64,000 nucleotides of DNA from Occultella aeris (GTDB taxonomy: Bacteria > Actinomycetota > Actinomycetes > Actinomycetales > Beutenbergiaceae): NCBI RefSeq assembly GCF_902703175.1, contig NZ_CACRYJ010000068.1, positions 233,727-297,726 on the forward strand, given 5' to 3'. The notes beneath the pieces are model-generated. The model was given only the letters and a program-made list of their open reading frames with translations. It had not been told where the DNA came from and did not search any database. The translations under genes and the position numbers were made by a program. Each line of letters begins with the position of its first letter. The stretch's first letter is position 1. Shown one piece after another: positions 50,837-59,226 of the stretch.

Positions 50837-51546
50837 TGGCTCGCTGCCCCCGGGCCGTACAGCCGGGCGATGTCCGGCGAGTCGAGCCAGCCGGCGTAGG
50901 CCGGGCCCTTCGGCCAGCCCTCCGGTGAGTCCTGCCACTCCTCCTTCCGTCCCCACGGAAGGATGTCGAGGAGCGGGAAGAAGTGACTGAGCTGCTCCGT
51001 GCCGCGGCCGTTCGTGTGCCAGGTCCGGTAGACCGTGTCACCGTCGCGCAGGAAGACATTGACGGCGAACCCGCCGCCTGCCGGCGCGTCGACGTCGGCA
51101 CCGAACGGACTGTCGGCGGTCGAGTACCACGCCATTCGGTTGCCGACCCTCTCGCGGTAGGCGAGGGCGTCGTCGATCGGGCCCTGGGTGACGATGACGA
51201 AGCGCGCGTCGTAGGCGGCCAGGGCGTCCAGACGCGTGAACTGGGACGTGAACCCGGTGCAGCCGCCACACTGCCACTCGGCGCCCGGGTGCCACATGTG
51301 GTGGTAGGTGATCAACTGCGATCGGCCCTCGAAGATGTCGGCCAGGCGAACGGCCCCGTCCCTCCCGACGAGCGTGTAGTCGTCCATCTCCACCATCGGC
51401 AGGCGGCGTCGCTGGGCCGCGATCGCATCCAGTTCGCGGGTGGCTGCCTTCTCACGCACGCGCAGCTCGGCCAGCTCGCGTTGCCACGTGTCGGTGTCGA
51501 CGACAGGCGGCCGGGCAACCGACCGGGTGGTGGGTGGGTGCGTCAT
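50833..51546 (-). CDS. DUF899 thioredoxin-like protein
   Basis: A 237-residue protein of the DUF899 group: an N-terminal helix (ELAELRVREKAATRELDAIA), then YTLVGRDGAVRLADIFEGRS, LITYHHMWHPGAEWQCGGCT and FVIVTQGPIDDALAYRERVG, and a YRTWHTNGRGTEQLSHFFPL segment. The CGGC pair resembles a thioredoxin-like redox motif. Function of the family is unknown. It is divergent from a TetR gene with a dyad between them and upstream of the AlkD-like gene. Confidence 0.85.
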   Translation of the reverse strand: MTHPPTTRSVARPPVVDTDTWQRELAELRVREKAATRELDAIAAQRRRLPMVEMDDYTLVGRDGAVRLADIFEGRSQLITYHHMWHPGAEWQCGGCTGFTSQFTRLDALAAYDARFVIVTQGPIDDALAYRERVGNRMAWYSTADSPFGADVDAPAGGGFAVNVFLRDGDTVYRTWHTNGRGTEQLSHFFPLLDILPWGRKEEWQDSPEGWPKGPAYAGWLDSPDIARLYGPGAASH

Positions 51547-51588
51547 CGGGGTTCCCTCGGTCGGCCGGACGGCGTGGCTGATGGGCTA

Positions 51589-51605
51589 TGTTGACAGCGT
51601 ACACA
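51589..51605. promoter_or_regulatory. TetR-type operator candidate overlapping a -35 box
   Basis: TGTTGACAGCGTACACA fits the dyad TGTnnAC-N3-GTnnACA and contains TTGACA. It lies in the 98-base divergent gap between DUF899 and the TetR gene, so the TetR protein may repress both itself and the DUF899-AlkD pair. Confidence 0.5.
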
Positions 51606-51644
51606 TGCGGGCGATCGTGGCCAAGGTCTGCGGAGGAGGAAGCG

Positions 51645-52244
51645 ATGGCTCGGGCGACCTATCACCACGGCAACCTGCACGAAGCCCTCATCGAGGCCGG
51701 GCTGGCACTGACCCGATCCGGGGGTCCCGGGGCCCTCGTGCTGCGTGACGTGACCCGCCAGGTGGGCGTCTCCCCGAACGCGGCGTACCGACACTTCGCG
51801 GACCGGGAGAGCCTGCTCGCCGCCGTCGCCGTGGCGATCCAGGACCGCATGTCGGATCGCATGGAGTCCTGTGCAGGACCGGGACGAGCCGAGGAGAGCG
51901 GAGCCCGCGCGCGCCTGACGGCGGTCGGCCTGGGCTACGTCGACTTCGCGATCGCCGAACCGGGCTGGTTCGAGGTGGCGTTCGCGGGTGCCGGGGCGCT
52001 ACAGCACGCCGACGCGAGGACGCCCGCTCCGCTGGCGCGGCTCGTCGAGGCACTGGACGGTCTCGTCGCCGCAGGGGAGTTGGATCCGGCCGCGCGCCCG
52101 GGCGCCGAGTGGCCGTGCTGGTCCGCCGTGCACGGGTTCGCCCTGTTGGCGCTCACCGGCCCATTGCGGGATCTGCCCGCGGAAACCGTCCGGGCGGCCG
52201 CGCACCGAACGGTCGAGGCGGTCATCACCGGGCTCCTCGCGTGA
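51645..52244 (+). CDS. TetR-family transcriptional regulator
   Basis: A 199-residue regulator with the TetR HTH at the N-terminus (ATYHHGNLHEALIEAGLALT, LRDVTRQVGVSPNAAYRHFA, RESLLAAVAVA) and a TetR C-terminal (TetR_C_33-like) ligand domain with WFEVAFAGAGAL. ATG 51645 follows GGAGGAAGC, and the longer reading is rejected. It is divergent from DUF899-AlkD. Confidence 0.9.
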   Translation: MARATYHHGNLHEALIEAGLALTRSGGPGALVLRDVTRQVGVSPNAAYRHFADRESLLAAVAVAIQDRMSDRMESCAGPGRAEESGARARLTAVGLGYVDFAIAEPGWFEVAFAGAGALQHADARTPAPLARLVEALDGLVAAGELDPAARPGAEWPCWSAVHGFALLALTGPLRDLPAETVRAAAHRTVEAVITGLLA

Positions 52245-52293
52245 ACGCCGCCGCGCGCGACGGTCTCGTGGTGTGACCCGTTACGGTCGGATC

Positions 52294-52848
52294 ATGCGCG
52301 CCGAACGCCACGGGCTCGAGCGGCCGGTCGTGGTCATCTTCACCGGTCTGCCGGGCACCGGGAAGTCGACGATGGCCGACCGAACCGCGGTTCATCTCGG
52401 TGCCCCGGCGTTCTCCGGCGACTGGCTCATGGGTGCACTGCAGCCGGCGGCCGGCCAGTTGGCTCACCTGGATCGCGACACCCACCTGCGGCTGTACCAC
52501 AGCCTCCTCGGCAGTCTGTTGACACGGCAGCTGCTGCTCGGTCAGAGCGCCGTCCTCGACTGCCTGGTGACGCCGGGAGTGGTGGAGGGGTGGCGTTCGA
52601 CCGCGACCGAGCACGGAGCCGACCTTCGGATCATCGAGTGCGTCTGCAGCGACGTGGCCCTGCACCGCTCCCGTGTGGAGGGCCGGGTCAGGGGCATTCC
52701 GGGGTGGCACGAGATCGACTGGGCACACGTGGAACGGATGCGAGCCGAGTTCGGTGTCCTCGGCGGGGAGCACCTCACGCTGGATGCGGTCGTGCCCATG
52801 GATCGGAACTTCCGAAGGGTGTGCGACCACCTGCGTCGCCAGGAGTGA
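52294..52848 (+). CDS. P-loop kinase-like AAA protein
   Basis: A 184-residue nucleotide-binding protein with Walker A FTGLPGTGKSTMAD near residue 18, a mid-region Asp (AVLDCLVTP) and a CSDVALHRSRVEGRVRGIPG lid-like segment. It resembles small chloramphenicol-phosphotransferase or gluconate-kinase-like P-loop kinases of unknown substrate. It starts 49 bases after the TetR gene on the same strand and may be in its transcript. Confidence 0.82.
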   Translation: MRAERHGLERPVVVIFTGLPGTGKSTMADRTAVHLGAPAFSGDWLMGALQPAAGQLAHLDRDTHLRLYHSLLGSLLTRQLLLGQSAVLDCLVTPGVVEGWRSTATEHGADLRIIECVCSDVALHRSRVEGRVRGIPGWHEIDWAHVERMRAEFGVLGGEHLTLDAVVPMDRNFRRVCDHLRRQE

Positions 52849-52881
52849 GTGCGCGCCCGCGCCCCGAGGGAACGACCTTCC

Positions 52882-52896
52882 TAGACTGTCCGACAG
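52882..52896 (+). promoter_or_regulatory. -10 box and small dyad before the aldo/keto reductase
   Basis: TAGACT (52882-52887) overlaps the dyad CTGTC-C-GACAG (52886-52896), about 30 bases upstream of the GTG start. The dyad covers the probable transcription start. No clear -35. Confidence 0.35.
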
Positions 52897-52926
52897 CACA
52901 GCCGCGGACATCAAGGAGTGCACACC

Positions 52927-53883
52927 GTGCCAGAACCGATCATGCTCGACAGACGACGTCTCGGTAGGAGCGACCTTCGCGTCACACCCCTGTGCGTCGG
53001 CGGTGGCCCCATCGGGTCGATGCCTGGCAACTTCGGGTACGAGACTCCCGTCGAACGCGGCATCGAGACCGCGCTGGCCGCGATGGATGGCCCGATCAAT
53101 TTCCTGGACACCTCGAACGGCTACTCCGGCGGTGAGAGCGAACGTCGGATCGGAGCCGCCATCGTCAGGAACGGCGGTCTGCCGGACGAATTCGTGCTGG
53201 CCACCAAACTGGACCGCGACCTCGACTCGGGAGACTTCGGCGCCGAGCGCATGTACCGTTCCGCGCGGGAGAGTCAGGAGCGGCTCGGGCTCGAGACGTT
53301 CCACCTGCTGCACCTGCACGATCCGGAACACGTCGGTTTCGACGCGGCCATGGCCCCGGGTGGCCCGGTGGAGGCGCTGTTGGCGTTGAAGGAGCGAGGG
53401 GTCGCCCGGTACATCGGAGTGGCCGGCGGACCCGTCGACATGCTCCGCCGGTTCGTTGCCACCGGCGTCTTCGACGTCGTGCTGACGCACAACCGGTGGT
53501 CGCTGGTGGACCGGTCGGCGGACGAACTCATCCAGGAGGCGTTCGACGCGGGCGTCGGCGTGCTCAACGCGGCCGTGTTCGGAGGTGGCGTGCTGGCGCG
53601 CGGCCTGGTCTCCGGCGCCCGGTACGCCTATCGCGACGCCGAGCCGCGGGTGGTCGCTGCGATCGCCGCCATCGAGGAGCTCGCCCGCTCGTTCGAGGTC
53701 CCGCTGCCGGCCGCGGCCATCCAGTTCTCGACACGAGACCCTCGGATCGCCTCGACCGTGCTCGGTGTCTCACACCCCGAGCGCGTCGGCGGCTCGGTCG
53801 CGCTGAACGCGCTGCCCATCCCCGAGGAGTTCTGGGCCCGGGTGCAGGACCTGGCAGCGCCGTCGGACACGTGGCTGTGGTGA
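52927..53883 (+). CDS. aldo/keto reductase (D-threo-aldose 1-dehydrogenase-like)
   Basis: A 318-residue NAD(P)-dependent TIM-barrel oxidoreductase. The catalytic tetrad is visible: Asp and Tyr in FLDTSNGYSGG, Lys in VLATKLDRD and His in LLHLHDPEHVG. The start LDRRRLGRSDLRVTPLCVGG and the ASTVLGVSHPERV end match the sugar-dehydrogenase subgroup. GTG 52927 has AAGGAG eight bases upstream; GTG 52918 would be too close. It overlaps the next gene (GTGA), forming a two-gene operon with a Gfo/Idh protein. Confidence 0.9.
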   Translation: MPEPIMLDRRRLGRSDLRVTPLCVGGGPIGSMPGNFGYETPVERGIETALAAMDGPINFLDTSNGYSGGESERRIGAAIVRNGGLPDEFVLATKLDRDLDSGDFGAERMYRSARESQERLGLETFHLLHLHDPEHVGFDAAMAPGGPVEALLALKERGVARYIGVAGGPVDMLRRFVATGVFDVVLTHNRWSLVDRSADELIQEAFDAGVGVLNAAVFGGGVLARGLVSGARYAYRDAEPRVVAAIAAIEELARSFEVPLPAAAIQFSTRDPRIASTVLGVSHPERVGGSVALNALPIPEEFWARVQDLAAPSDTWLW

Positions 53884-54977
53884 GCGAGCCGGTTCGGATC
53901 GCGGTGGCCGGCGCCGGGTGGCGCGCCGGCTATGCCCTGCGGGTGGCGCGTCAACGCCCCGATCTCGTCCAGGTCACGGGGGTCTACGCGCGCTCGGCTC
54001 GATCGGCCGCCCGGATCGAGGACCTGTGGAACGTGCCGGCCAGCACCGACCTCGACGACGTCGTCCGGCAGGGCTGCCCGGAAGCTGCCTTCGTCTGCGT
54101 GCCGAGGGAGGTGGTCGGCGACCTCGCCCTGCGGATCCACGACGCGGGGCTGCCGTTGCTACTGGAGACGCCTCCGGGGCCGGACATCGACGCCTTGTTC
54201 CGGATCCACGGGCTGCTGGGCGGCTCGGGCGCGCAGGTCTCGGAGCAGTACCAGTACCAGCCGCAGCACGCGGCCCGGATCGCGGTCGCGCGCTCGGGCC
54301 TGCTCGGTCAGGTCGGCTCCGCCTCGGTCTCCGTGGCCCATGACTACCATGCGGTGTCCCTGCTGAGACTGCTGCTCGGGGTGGGCTTCGAGGACGTCGT
54401 CGTCGACGGCGTCGCCGACGTCGACCGGGTACGTGCGGTCCGCGGCCGGGACCGTTGGGTGCCCGAGCCACAGGTGATCGACGCCGAGGTTGTTCGGGCG
54501 AACCTTCGCTGGGCCAGTGGTCGACGCGGCGCGTATGAGTTCGGCGGCGAGCAGTACGTCTCGCCGCTGCGCGGCAGACACCTGCGGGTGCGCGGAGTGG
54601 ACGGTGAACTCGTCGATGACGAGGTGGCCTGGTACGTCGGGCCCGGTCAGGTGGCCAGGAGCAGCCTGCGCCGCGACGAGACCGGCCGGGACGGTGATCT
54701 TGAGGGTGCGCACCTGAGGCAGGTCTGGCTTGGCGAGCGTCTCCTCGCCGAGAACCGGTTCGCGCCCGCTCGCCTGTCCGACGACGAGATCGCGCTGGGG
54801 GAGTGCCTCGTGCGCATGGTCGAGTACGTACGCGGTGGCGATCCCTTCTATCCCTTGGCCGACGCCTGCGAGGACGCCTATCTGGGCCTGCTCATCCACG
54901 AGTCGGTGCGCACCGGTGGCCCGGTCCGTGCGGTGGAGCGGCCGTGGCAGGGGCTGCGCAGCCCGGCGACGACCTGA
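53880..54977 (+). CDS. atypical Gfo/Idh/MocA oxidoreductase lacking the EKP lysine
   Basis: A 365-residue protein with a Gfo/Idh Rossmann start (RIAVAGAGWRAGYALRVARQ) and C-terminal alpha/beta domain. The usual EKP motif reads LLLETPPGPD, with Thr97 in place of the catalytic or structural Lys. The Q-rich EQYQYQPQHAARIAV segment follows. It may have lost normal hydride-transfer chemistry or work as a subunit with the overlapping aldo/keto reductase gene. GTG 53880 overlaps that gene's stop. Substrate unknown. Confidence 0.82.
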   Translation: MSEPVRIAVAGAGWRAGYALRVARQRPDLVQVTGVYARSARSAARIEDLWNVPASTDLDDVVRQGCPEAAFVCVPREVVGDLALRIHDAGLPLLLETPPGPDIDALFRIHGLLGGSGAQVSEQYQYQPQHAARIAVARSGLLGQVGSASVSVAHDYHAVSLLRLLLGVGFEDVVVDGVADVDRVRAVRGRDRWVPEPQVIDAEVVRANLRWASGRRGAYEFGGEQYVSPLRGRHLRVRGVDGELVDDEVAWYVGPGQVARSSLRRDETGRDGDLEGAHLRQVWLGERLLAENRFAPARLSDDEIALGECLVRMVEYVRGGDPFYPLADACEDAYLGLLIHESVRTGGPVRAVERPWQGLRSPATT

Positions 54978-55016
54978 GGGTCGGGCACCGTCACCAGACG
55001 AATCGTCACGTGTCAC

Positions 55017-55047
55017 CCGCGCGCAATCGGCCGTAGGGTCCGCGCGG
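55017..55047. terminator. possible weak hairpin between convergent operons
   Basis: CCGCGCG (55017-55023) can pair with CGCGCGG (55041-55047) across a 17-base loop in the 94-base gap between the Gfo/Idh gene and the PLP-enzyme gene. Short stem and long loop make it uncertain. Confidence 0.3.
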
Positions 55048-55071
55048 AGTCCGACACAACCGGCGCGGCGG

Positions 55072-56193
55072 CTACTGGGGCGCGAACACCCGCCGGACGG
55101 CATCGCCGACCCGGCCCGCCTCGGTGTCGGTGACCAGTACCGGGTTGATCCACAACGCGTGCTCGGACGCCACCATCACGATCACCCGGGGGTTCCCGTC
55201 AGCGAGCGCCGCGGCGACCCTCGCGGCCGGGGGATGGGCATCCGGGGACCACTGGAGCCGTACCCGCGGCCACGGCCCTCCCGCCTCGCCGGGCCAGTCC
55301 CTGGCCGCGGTGACGCCCGGGAGGCCGCGGAACTCGCTGATCCAGGTGGCGGCGACCTGTTCGGCACGGGCCAGGTCGGACTCCAGATCCCGGTCCAGCC
55401 AGAGGTCCAGCGCGGTCAACAGGCCCATGATCTCCTCCTTGCCCACCTTCGCCGGCCGGCCGAAGCGCTGCAGCGGGAAAGCATGCTGCCGGGCGGCGCC
55501 GATATAGGCCGCCGAGCCGAGCAGCAGCCCGGACGCCTGTGGTCCACGCAGCTCCTTGCCGCCACTGAACGCGACCAGGTCTGCGCCGGCCCGGGTGAAC
55601 CGCCACAGGTTCTCCCGCGGCGGCAGCTGCGCGGCGGCGTCGACGAACACGGGCACGCCGCGGTCGCGGGCGATCCGGGCGACCACCTCGAACGGCAGCG
55701 CCGCGTCGCCCAGGTGCGAACCGGCCACGAACACGATGCCGGCGGTCCGCTCGCCGATAGCCGCGTCCAGCTCCCAGTCCTGGGTCTGGATGGCGTTGCC
55801 GAACTCGACCACGCGCGCCCCGGCCAGGGTGAGGACATTGTCGTAGGGGATCCGGTGGGCGCGGTGCATGAGGATCTCGGTGCGCGGCAGGGCTCCCGCG
55901 CCATGCTCCAGCAGCTGCCCGACGACGCGCAGGTCGCCTCGAGTCATCATGGCCAGCGCACCCAGCAGCAGTCCGGCCGAGGCCCCGGAGACGACGAGGG
56001 CGTCCTCGTTCCGGGTGAGCCTGGCGACGCGGGCGGAGGCCGCCGTCTGCAGCTCGTTCAGGTCCACGAACGAGCGGGCCGCGAGGCTCATCGCGTCGGT
56101 CACGGCCTCCTCCATCAGGGACCCGCCGAGCACCGTCAGCGTGTTGTGGGCGTTGATGACGGGGCGCACGCCCAGGTCGTCGTAGCTGACCAT
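55072..56193 (-). CDS. PLP-dependent DgaE/SelA-like enzyme
   Basis: A 373-residue fold-type I PLP enzyme. The start LGVRPVINAHNTLTVLGGSL resembles the SelA/DgaE group; the PLP Asp is in VFVDAAAQLPP (Asp185) and the Schiff-base Lys in FSGGKELRGPQ (Lys213). DgaE-type members release ammonia from D-glucosaminate-6-phosphate to give a 2-keto-3-deoxy sugar acid. In this operon it may act on a 2-amino sugar acid from GlcNAc (inference). ATG 56193 overlaps the SDR stop by one base. Last gene of the GH89 operon. Confidence 0.85.
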   Translation of the reverse strand: MVSYDDLGVRPVINAHNTLTVLGGSLMEEAVTDAMSLAARSFVDLNELQTAASARVARLTRNEDALVVSGASAGLLLGALAMMTRGDLRVVGQLLEHGAGALPRTEILMHRAHRIPYDNVLTLAGARVVEFGNAIQTQDWELDAAIGERTAGIVFVAGSHLGDAALPFEVVARIARDRGVPVFVDAAAQLPPRENLWRFTRAGADLVAFSGGKELRGPQASGLLLGSAAYIGAARQHAFPLQRFGRPAKVGKEEIMGLLTALDLWLDRDLESDLARAEQVAATWISEFRGLPGVTAARDWPGEAGGPWPRVRLQWSPDAHPPAARVAAALADGNPRVIVMVASEHALWINPVLVTDTEAGRVGDAVRRVFAPQ

Positions 56194-56975
56194 CACGAGT
56201 CCCGGCCGACGGCGGTCGGGATCATCCGGAACCCCCCGGCGGTCAGGCCACCGTCCACCACGAGGGTGGTGCCGGTGATCCAGGCGGCGTCCGCCGAGGC
56301 CATGAACAGGACCGCACCGGCGATGTCGTCCGGGGTCCCGACCCGTCCGAGCGGGTACCAGGCCGCCAGGTCGTCGAAGACCCGCGGGTTCGCGGTCACA
56401 CGCTGGCGCCAGGCCGGGGTGTCGACGGTGCCCGGTGCGACGGCGACGGCGCGGATCCCGTGCGGGCCGTACCGCAGCGCCAGGCCGCGGGTCAGGTTCT
56501 CGACGCCGGCCTTCGCCGCGCTGTAGGCCTCCTGCCCATATGCGGCGAGGCCGTTCACGGAGGTCACGTTGACGATGACGCCGCCGGACCGTCCGATCAT
56601 CGCCGGCAGCACCGCCCGGACGCAGTGGAACGTGCCGTCCAGCACCACGGCCCGCTCGGTGGCCCACTGCTCGTCGGTGATGTCGATCAGGCCGTCGGCG
56701 ACGGCGATCGCGGCGTTGTTGACGAGAACCGCGATCGGGCCGACCTCCCGTTCGATCGCCGCCATAGCCTTGGTGACCGCGGCGGAGTCCGTCACATCGA
56801 CCCCGCGGAACACCACCGCAGCCGCAGCGTCCGCGCCCCCGGCGAGCTCCGCCGTCGGCCCTCGCAGATCCAGGCCGACGACCCGCGCGCCCTCGGCCGC
56901 GAACCGTTCGACCAGGCGCGCTCCGATCCCCGACGCAGCGCCCGTGATCACGACGACCTGGTCGGTGAATCTCAT
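56193..56975 (-). CDS. short-chain dehydrogenase/reductase
   Basis: A 260-residue classical SDR: TGAASGIG cofactor motif (11-18), NNAA (86-89), catalytic Ser139, Tyr151 and Lys155 (YSAAK), and a GGLTAGGFR C-terminus. Asp36 after strand 2 suggests NAD preference. It overlaps its neighbours on both sides in the GH89 operon and probably oxidises or reduces a sugar or sugar-acid intermediate. Confidence 0.9.
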   Translation of the reverse strand: MRFTDQVVVITGAASGIGARLVERFAAEGARVVGLDLRGPTAELAGGADAAAAVVFRGVDVTDSAAVTKAMAAIEREVGPIAVLVNNAAIAVADGLIDITDEQWATERAVVLDGTFHCVRAVLPAMIGRSGGVIVNVTSVNGLAAYGQEAYSAAKAGVENLTRGLALRYGPHGIRAVAVAPGTVDTPAWRQRVTANPRVFDDLAAWYPLGRVGTPDDIAGAVLFMASADAAWITGTTLVVDGGLTAGGFRMIPTAVGRDS

Positions 56976-58369
56976 GCCGCGCCTGCCGGCCCGATCGCCG
57001 CGTCGGCCGGTCCGGGCGCCGCGCCGACCGCGCTCGTGAACTCCACGGGACGCCCGAGCAGGCGTGAGGACTCCGCGGCGAACGCCATCCGGTGACTGTC
57101 CATCGCCGTGTCCAGGGAGAGCACCGGGTCACGTCCGAGCTCGTCCCGCTCGAGGGCGGCCACGAACGCCTCCATCAGGCCGTCGTCGCCGCCGGCGTGG
57201 CCCCGGTGGTCGTCGGCGTCGGCGCCCTCGGGCCGGGCCTCGATAGTCCAGACCCCGTGCCCCATCGGTGCCCGCGTGTGCCGCCCGGTGACGATGCCGG
57301 CACTCAGCTGCGGCGCTACGGCGGTCGGTGCGAACAGGTCGAGCTCGATCCGGCCCGTCTCCATGTTCCCGACGAGCTGGCCGTGGGTGCCGGTGATGGC
57401 GATGTCGCGGGTGTTGCGCCCGGTGAACGCCGATGCGGTGAGGTTCGCCGTGAGCCCACCGGCGAACGTCATCGTCGTCTGCTGGTGGTCGACCACGTCG
57501 TTGCCGGAGCGGTACACGCACCGGCCGTAGTCGCTGACGTGCAGGGCCTGACGGCGTCCCTGGGGTGTGGTGTCCTCCGTCAGCAGCGTGACCGGTACGC
57601 CGTGGACATCCGCCAAACCCTCCAGGTAGTAGCGCGGGGCGTTGAACGGGCAGTCCGCCGCGGCCGGGCAACCGTCGATGCAGAACTCGGGTGCGCCGTC
57701 GGGGGCGTTCTCGGCGCGGAAGTGCGTGAGCGAGCCGACGCTGTACACGGTGGTCGGTGCCCGCCCGGCCAGCCACCGGATCAGGTCGAGGTCGTGGCAG
57801 GTCTTCGCGAGCACCATCGGGCTGGACGTGGCGACCTGGCGCCAGTTCCCGCGTACGTAGGAGTGCGCGAAGTGCCAGAACCCGATGTTCTCCCGCAGTT
57901 CCAGGGTGAGCATCTGCCCGAACGCGGGGGAGTGGATGAGCTCGGAGATGGTGCGCCAGAACGGGGTGAACCGCAGCACATGCCCGACCGCCACCCGGGC
58001 GCCGGTCCGGGCGCAGTGCGCGGCCAGGCGCTCCAGCTCGGCCGAGGTGGGCGCCGCGGGCTTCTCGAGCAGCATCGGCACGCCGGCGTCTGCCAGCGCG
58101 ATCGCGGGGTCCACGTGCAGCTGGTCCGGCAGCGCCACCACCGCCGCGTCCAGGTCGAGCTCGGGAAGGCGGGCCACGAGGTGGCGCCAGTCGCTGAACA
58201 CCGGCGGGTGGGAGCCCGCGGCCTCGGCGAACCGTAGCGCCCGGTCCGCGCGGACGTCGGCCACCGCCGCGAGCTCGACCCGGTCCGGGTGCTCGAGCAT
58301 CCAGCGCCCGTAGGCCTCCTGCCCGCGGGCGCCCGCACCCAACACCCCCAGGCGCAACGGCCGCCTCAC
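56972..58369 (-). CDS. Gfo/Idh/MocA oxidoreductase with Cys-rich insertion
   Basis: A 465-residue sugar oxidoreductase, longer than the usual 330-390. The Rossmann motif GVLGAGARG is at residues 8-16 and EKP at 102-104; the catalytic stretch VLAKTCHDLDLIRWL gives Lys, Asp and His candidates. An insertion near 245-285 holds CIDGCPAAADCPFNAPRYY, three Cys at spacing 4 and 6, recalling a family subgroup of animal-mucin-degrading loci. GTG 58369 overlaps the permease stop. It would oxidise the imported sugar at C1 or C3 (inference). Confidence 0.88.
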   Translation of the reverse strand: MRRPLRLGVLGAGARGQEAYGRWMLEHPDRVELAAVADVRADRALRFAEAAGSHPPVFSDWRHLVARLPELDLDAAVVALPDQLHVDPAIALADAGVPMLLEKPAAPTSAELERLAAHCARTGARVAVGHVLRFTPFWRTISELIHSPAFGQMLTLELRENIGFWHFAHSYVRGNWRQVATSSPMVLAKTCHDLDLIRWLAGRAPTTVYSVGSLTHFRAENAPDGAPEFCIDGCPAAADCPFNAPRYYLEGLADVHGVPVTLLTEDTTPQGRRQALHVSDYGRCVYRSGNDVVDHQQTTMTFAGGLTANLTASAFTGRNTRDIAITGTHGQLVGNMETGRIELDLFAPTAVAPQLSAGIVTGRHTRAPMGHGVWTIEARPEGADADDHRGHAGGDDGLMEAFVAALERDELGRDPVLSLDTAMDSHRMAFAAESSRLLGRPVEFTSAVGAAPGPADAAIGPAGAA

Positions 58370-59226
58370 TTCTCGGCCCCCGTCGTCAGCCCGGAGACCA
58401 GGAACCGCTGGAAGATGAAGAACAGCACCACCACGGGTACCGTGACGATGATCGAACCGGCCAGCAGCACGGTCACCGGGACGCTGATCTCGGTCAGTTG
58501 CGACAGCCCCAGCGGTGCGGTCCACAGCTCGCGCTTCTGGACCAGGAACAGCAGCGCGAACAGGTACTCGTTCCAGGCGATCATGAACACGTAGATCGCG
58601 GTGGCCGCGACCCCGGGAGCCGCGATCGGCAGCACGACCCGCCACAGCATGACCGGCAGCGAGCAGCCGTCGATGATGGCCGCCTCCTCGACGCTCTCCG
58701 GCAGCGCGATGAAGTAGTTGCGCACCATGTAGATGGCAACCGGGACGGTCGTCGAGACATACACGATCAGCAGCCCGGCGAGGTTGCCGGTCAGACCGAC
58801 GCGGCTGAGCATCACGAACAGCGGCACGGCCAGCACGATGCCGGGCAGCAGGTAGACGGACAGGATGATCCCGTTCACGACGCCACGGCCCTTGTACCGC
58901 AGCCGCGCCGCGGCGTACGCGCCGAGCACGCTCACGGCGAGCGAGGCCACCACGGTGCCGAGCGCGAGCAGCAGTGAGTTGCGGATGAACCGGCCGAGGC
59001 CGAACCCGCCGTCCGCCTCGTCCCGGATCGCGGTGCCGAAGGCGGAGAAGTCCCACTCGCTCGGTCCCGGGAACAGGTCCAGTGGCGCGTTCAGGACCGC
59101 CGAGAACGGCCGGATCGCCAGCACCGCGCCGTAGAGCACCGGACCGACGGCCAGCACCAGGGCAACCACGATCACGACCACACGCAGGGCCCGCTCGGGC
59201 AACGGCGCCCTCATCGCCTTGCTCAC
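58366..59226 (-). CDS. sugar ABC transporter permease, MalG type (GH89 operon)
   Basis: A 286-residue permease with six predicted helices; EAA loop SVEEAAIIDGCSLPVMLWRV then VLPIAAPG. GTG 59226 overlaps the partner permease stop (GTGA), and the stop overlaps the Gfo/Idh start. Confidence 0.92.
   Translation of the reverse strand: MSKAMRAPLPERALRVVVIVVALVLAVGPVLYGAVLAIRPFSAVLNAPLDLFPGPSEWDFSAFGTAIRDEADGGFGLGRFIRNSLLLALGTVVASLAVSVLGAYAAARLRYKGRGVVNGIILSVYLLPGIVLAVPLFVMLSRVGLTGNLAGLLIVYVSTTVPVAIYMVRNYFIALPESVEEAAIIDGCSLPVMLWRVVLPIAAPGVAATAIYVFMIAWNEYLFALLFLVQKRELWTAPLGLSQLTEISVPVTVLLAGSIIVTVPVVVLFFIFQRFLVSGLTTGAEK

Noticed and set aside
53880..54977. Treating the ETP-bearing Gfo/Idh gene as a pseudogene
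   Set aside because: The frame is intact, the overlap with the reductase gene is clean and the rest of the fold is preserved, so altered function is likelier than decay.
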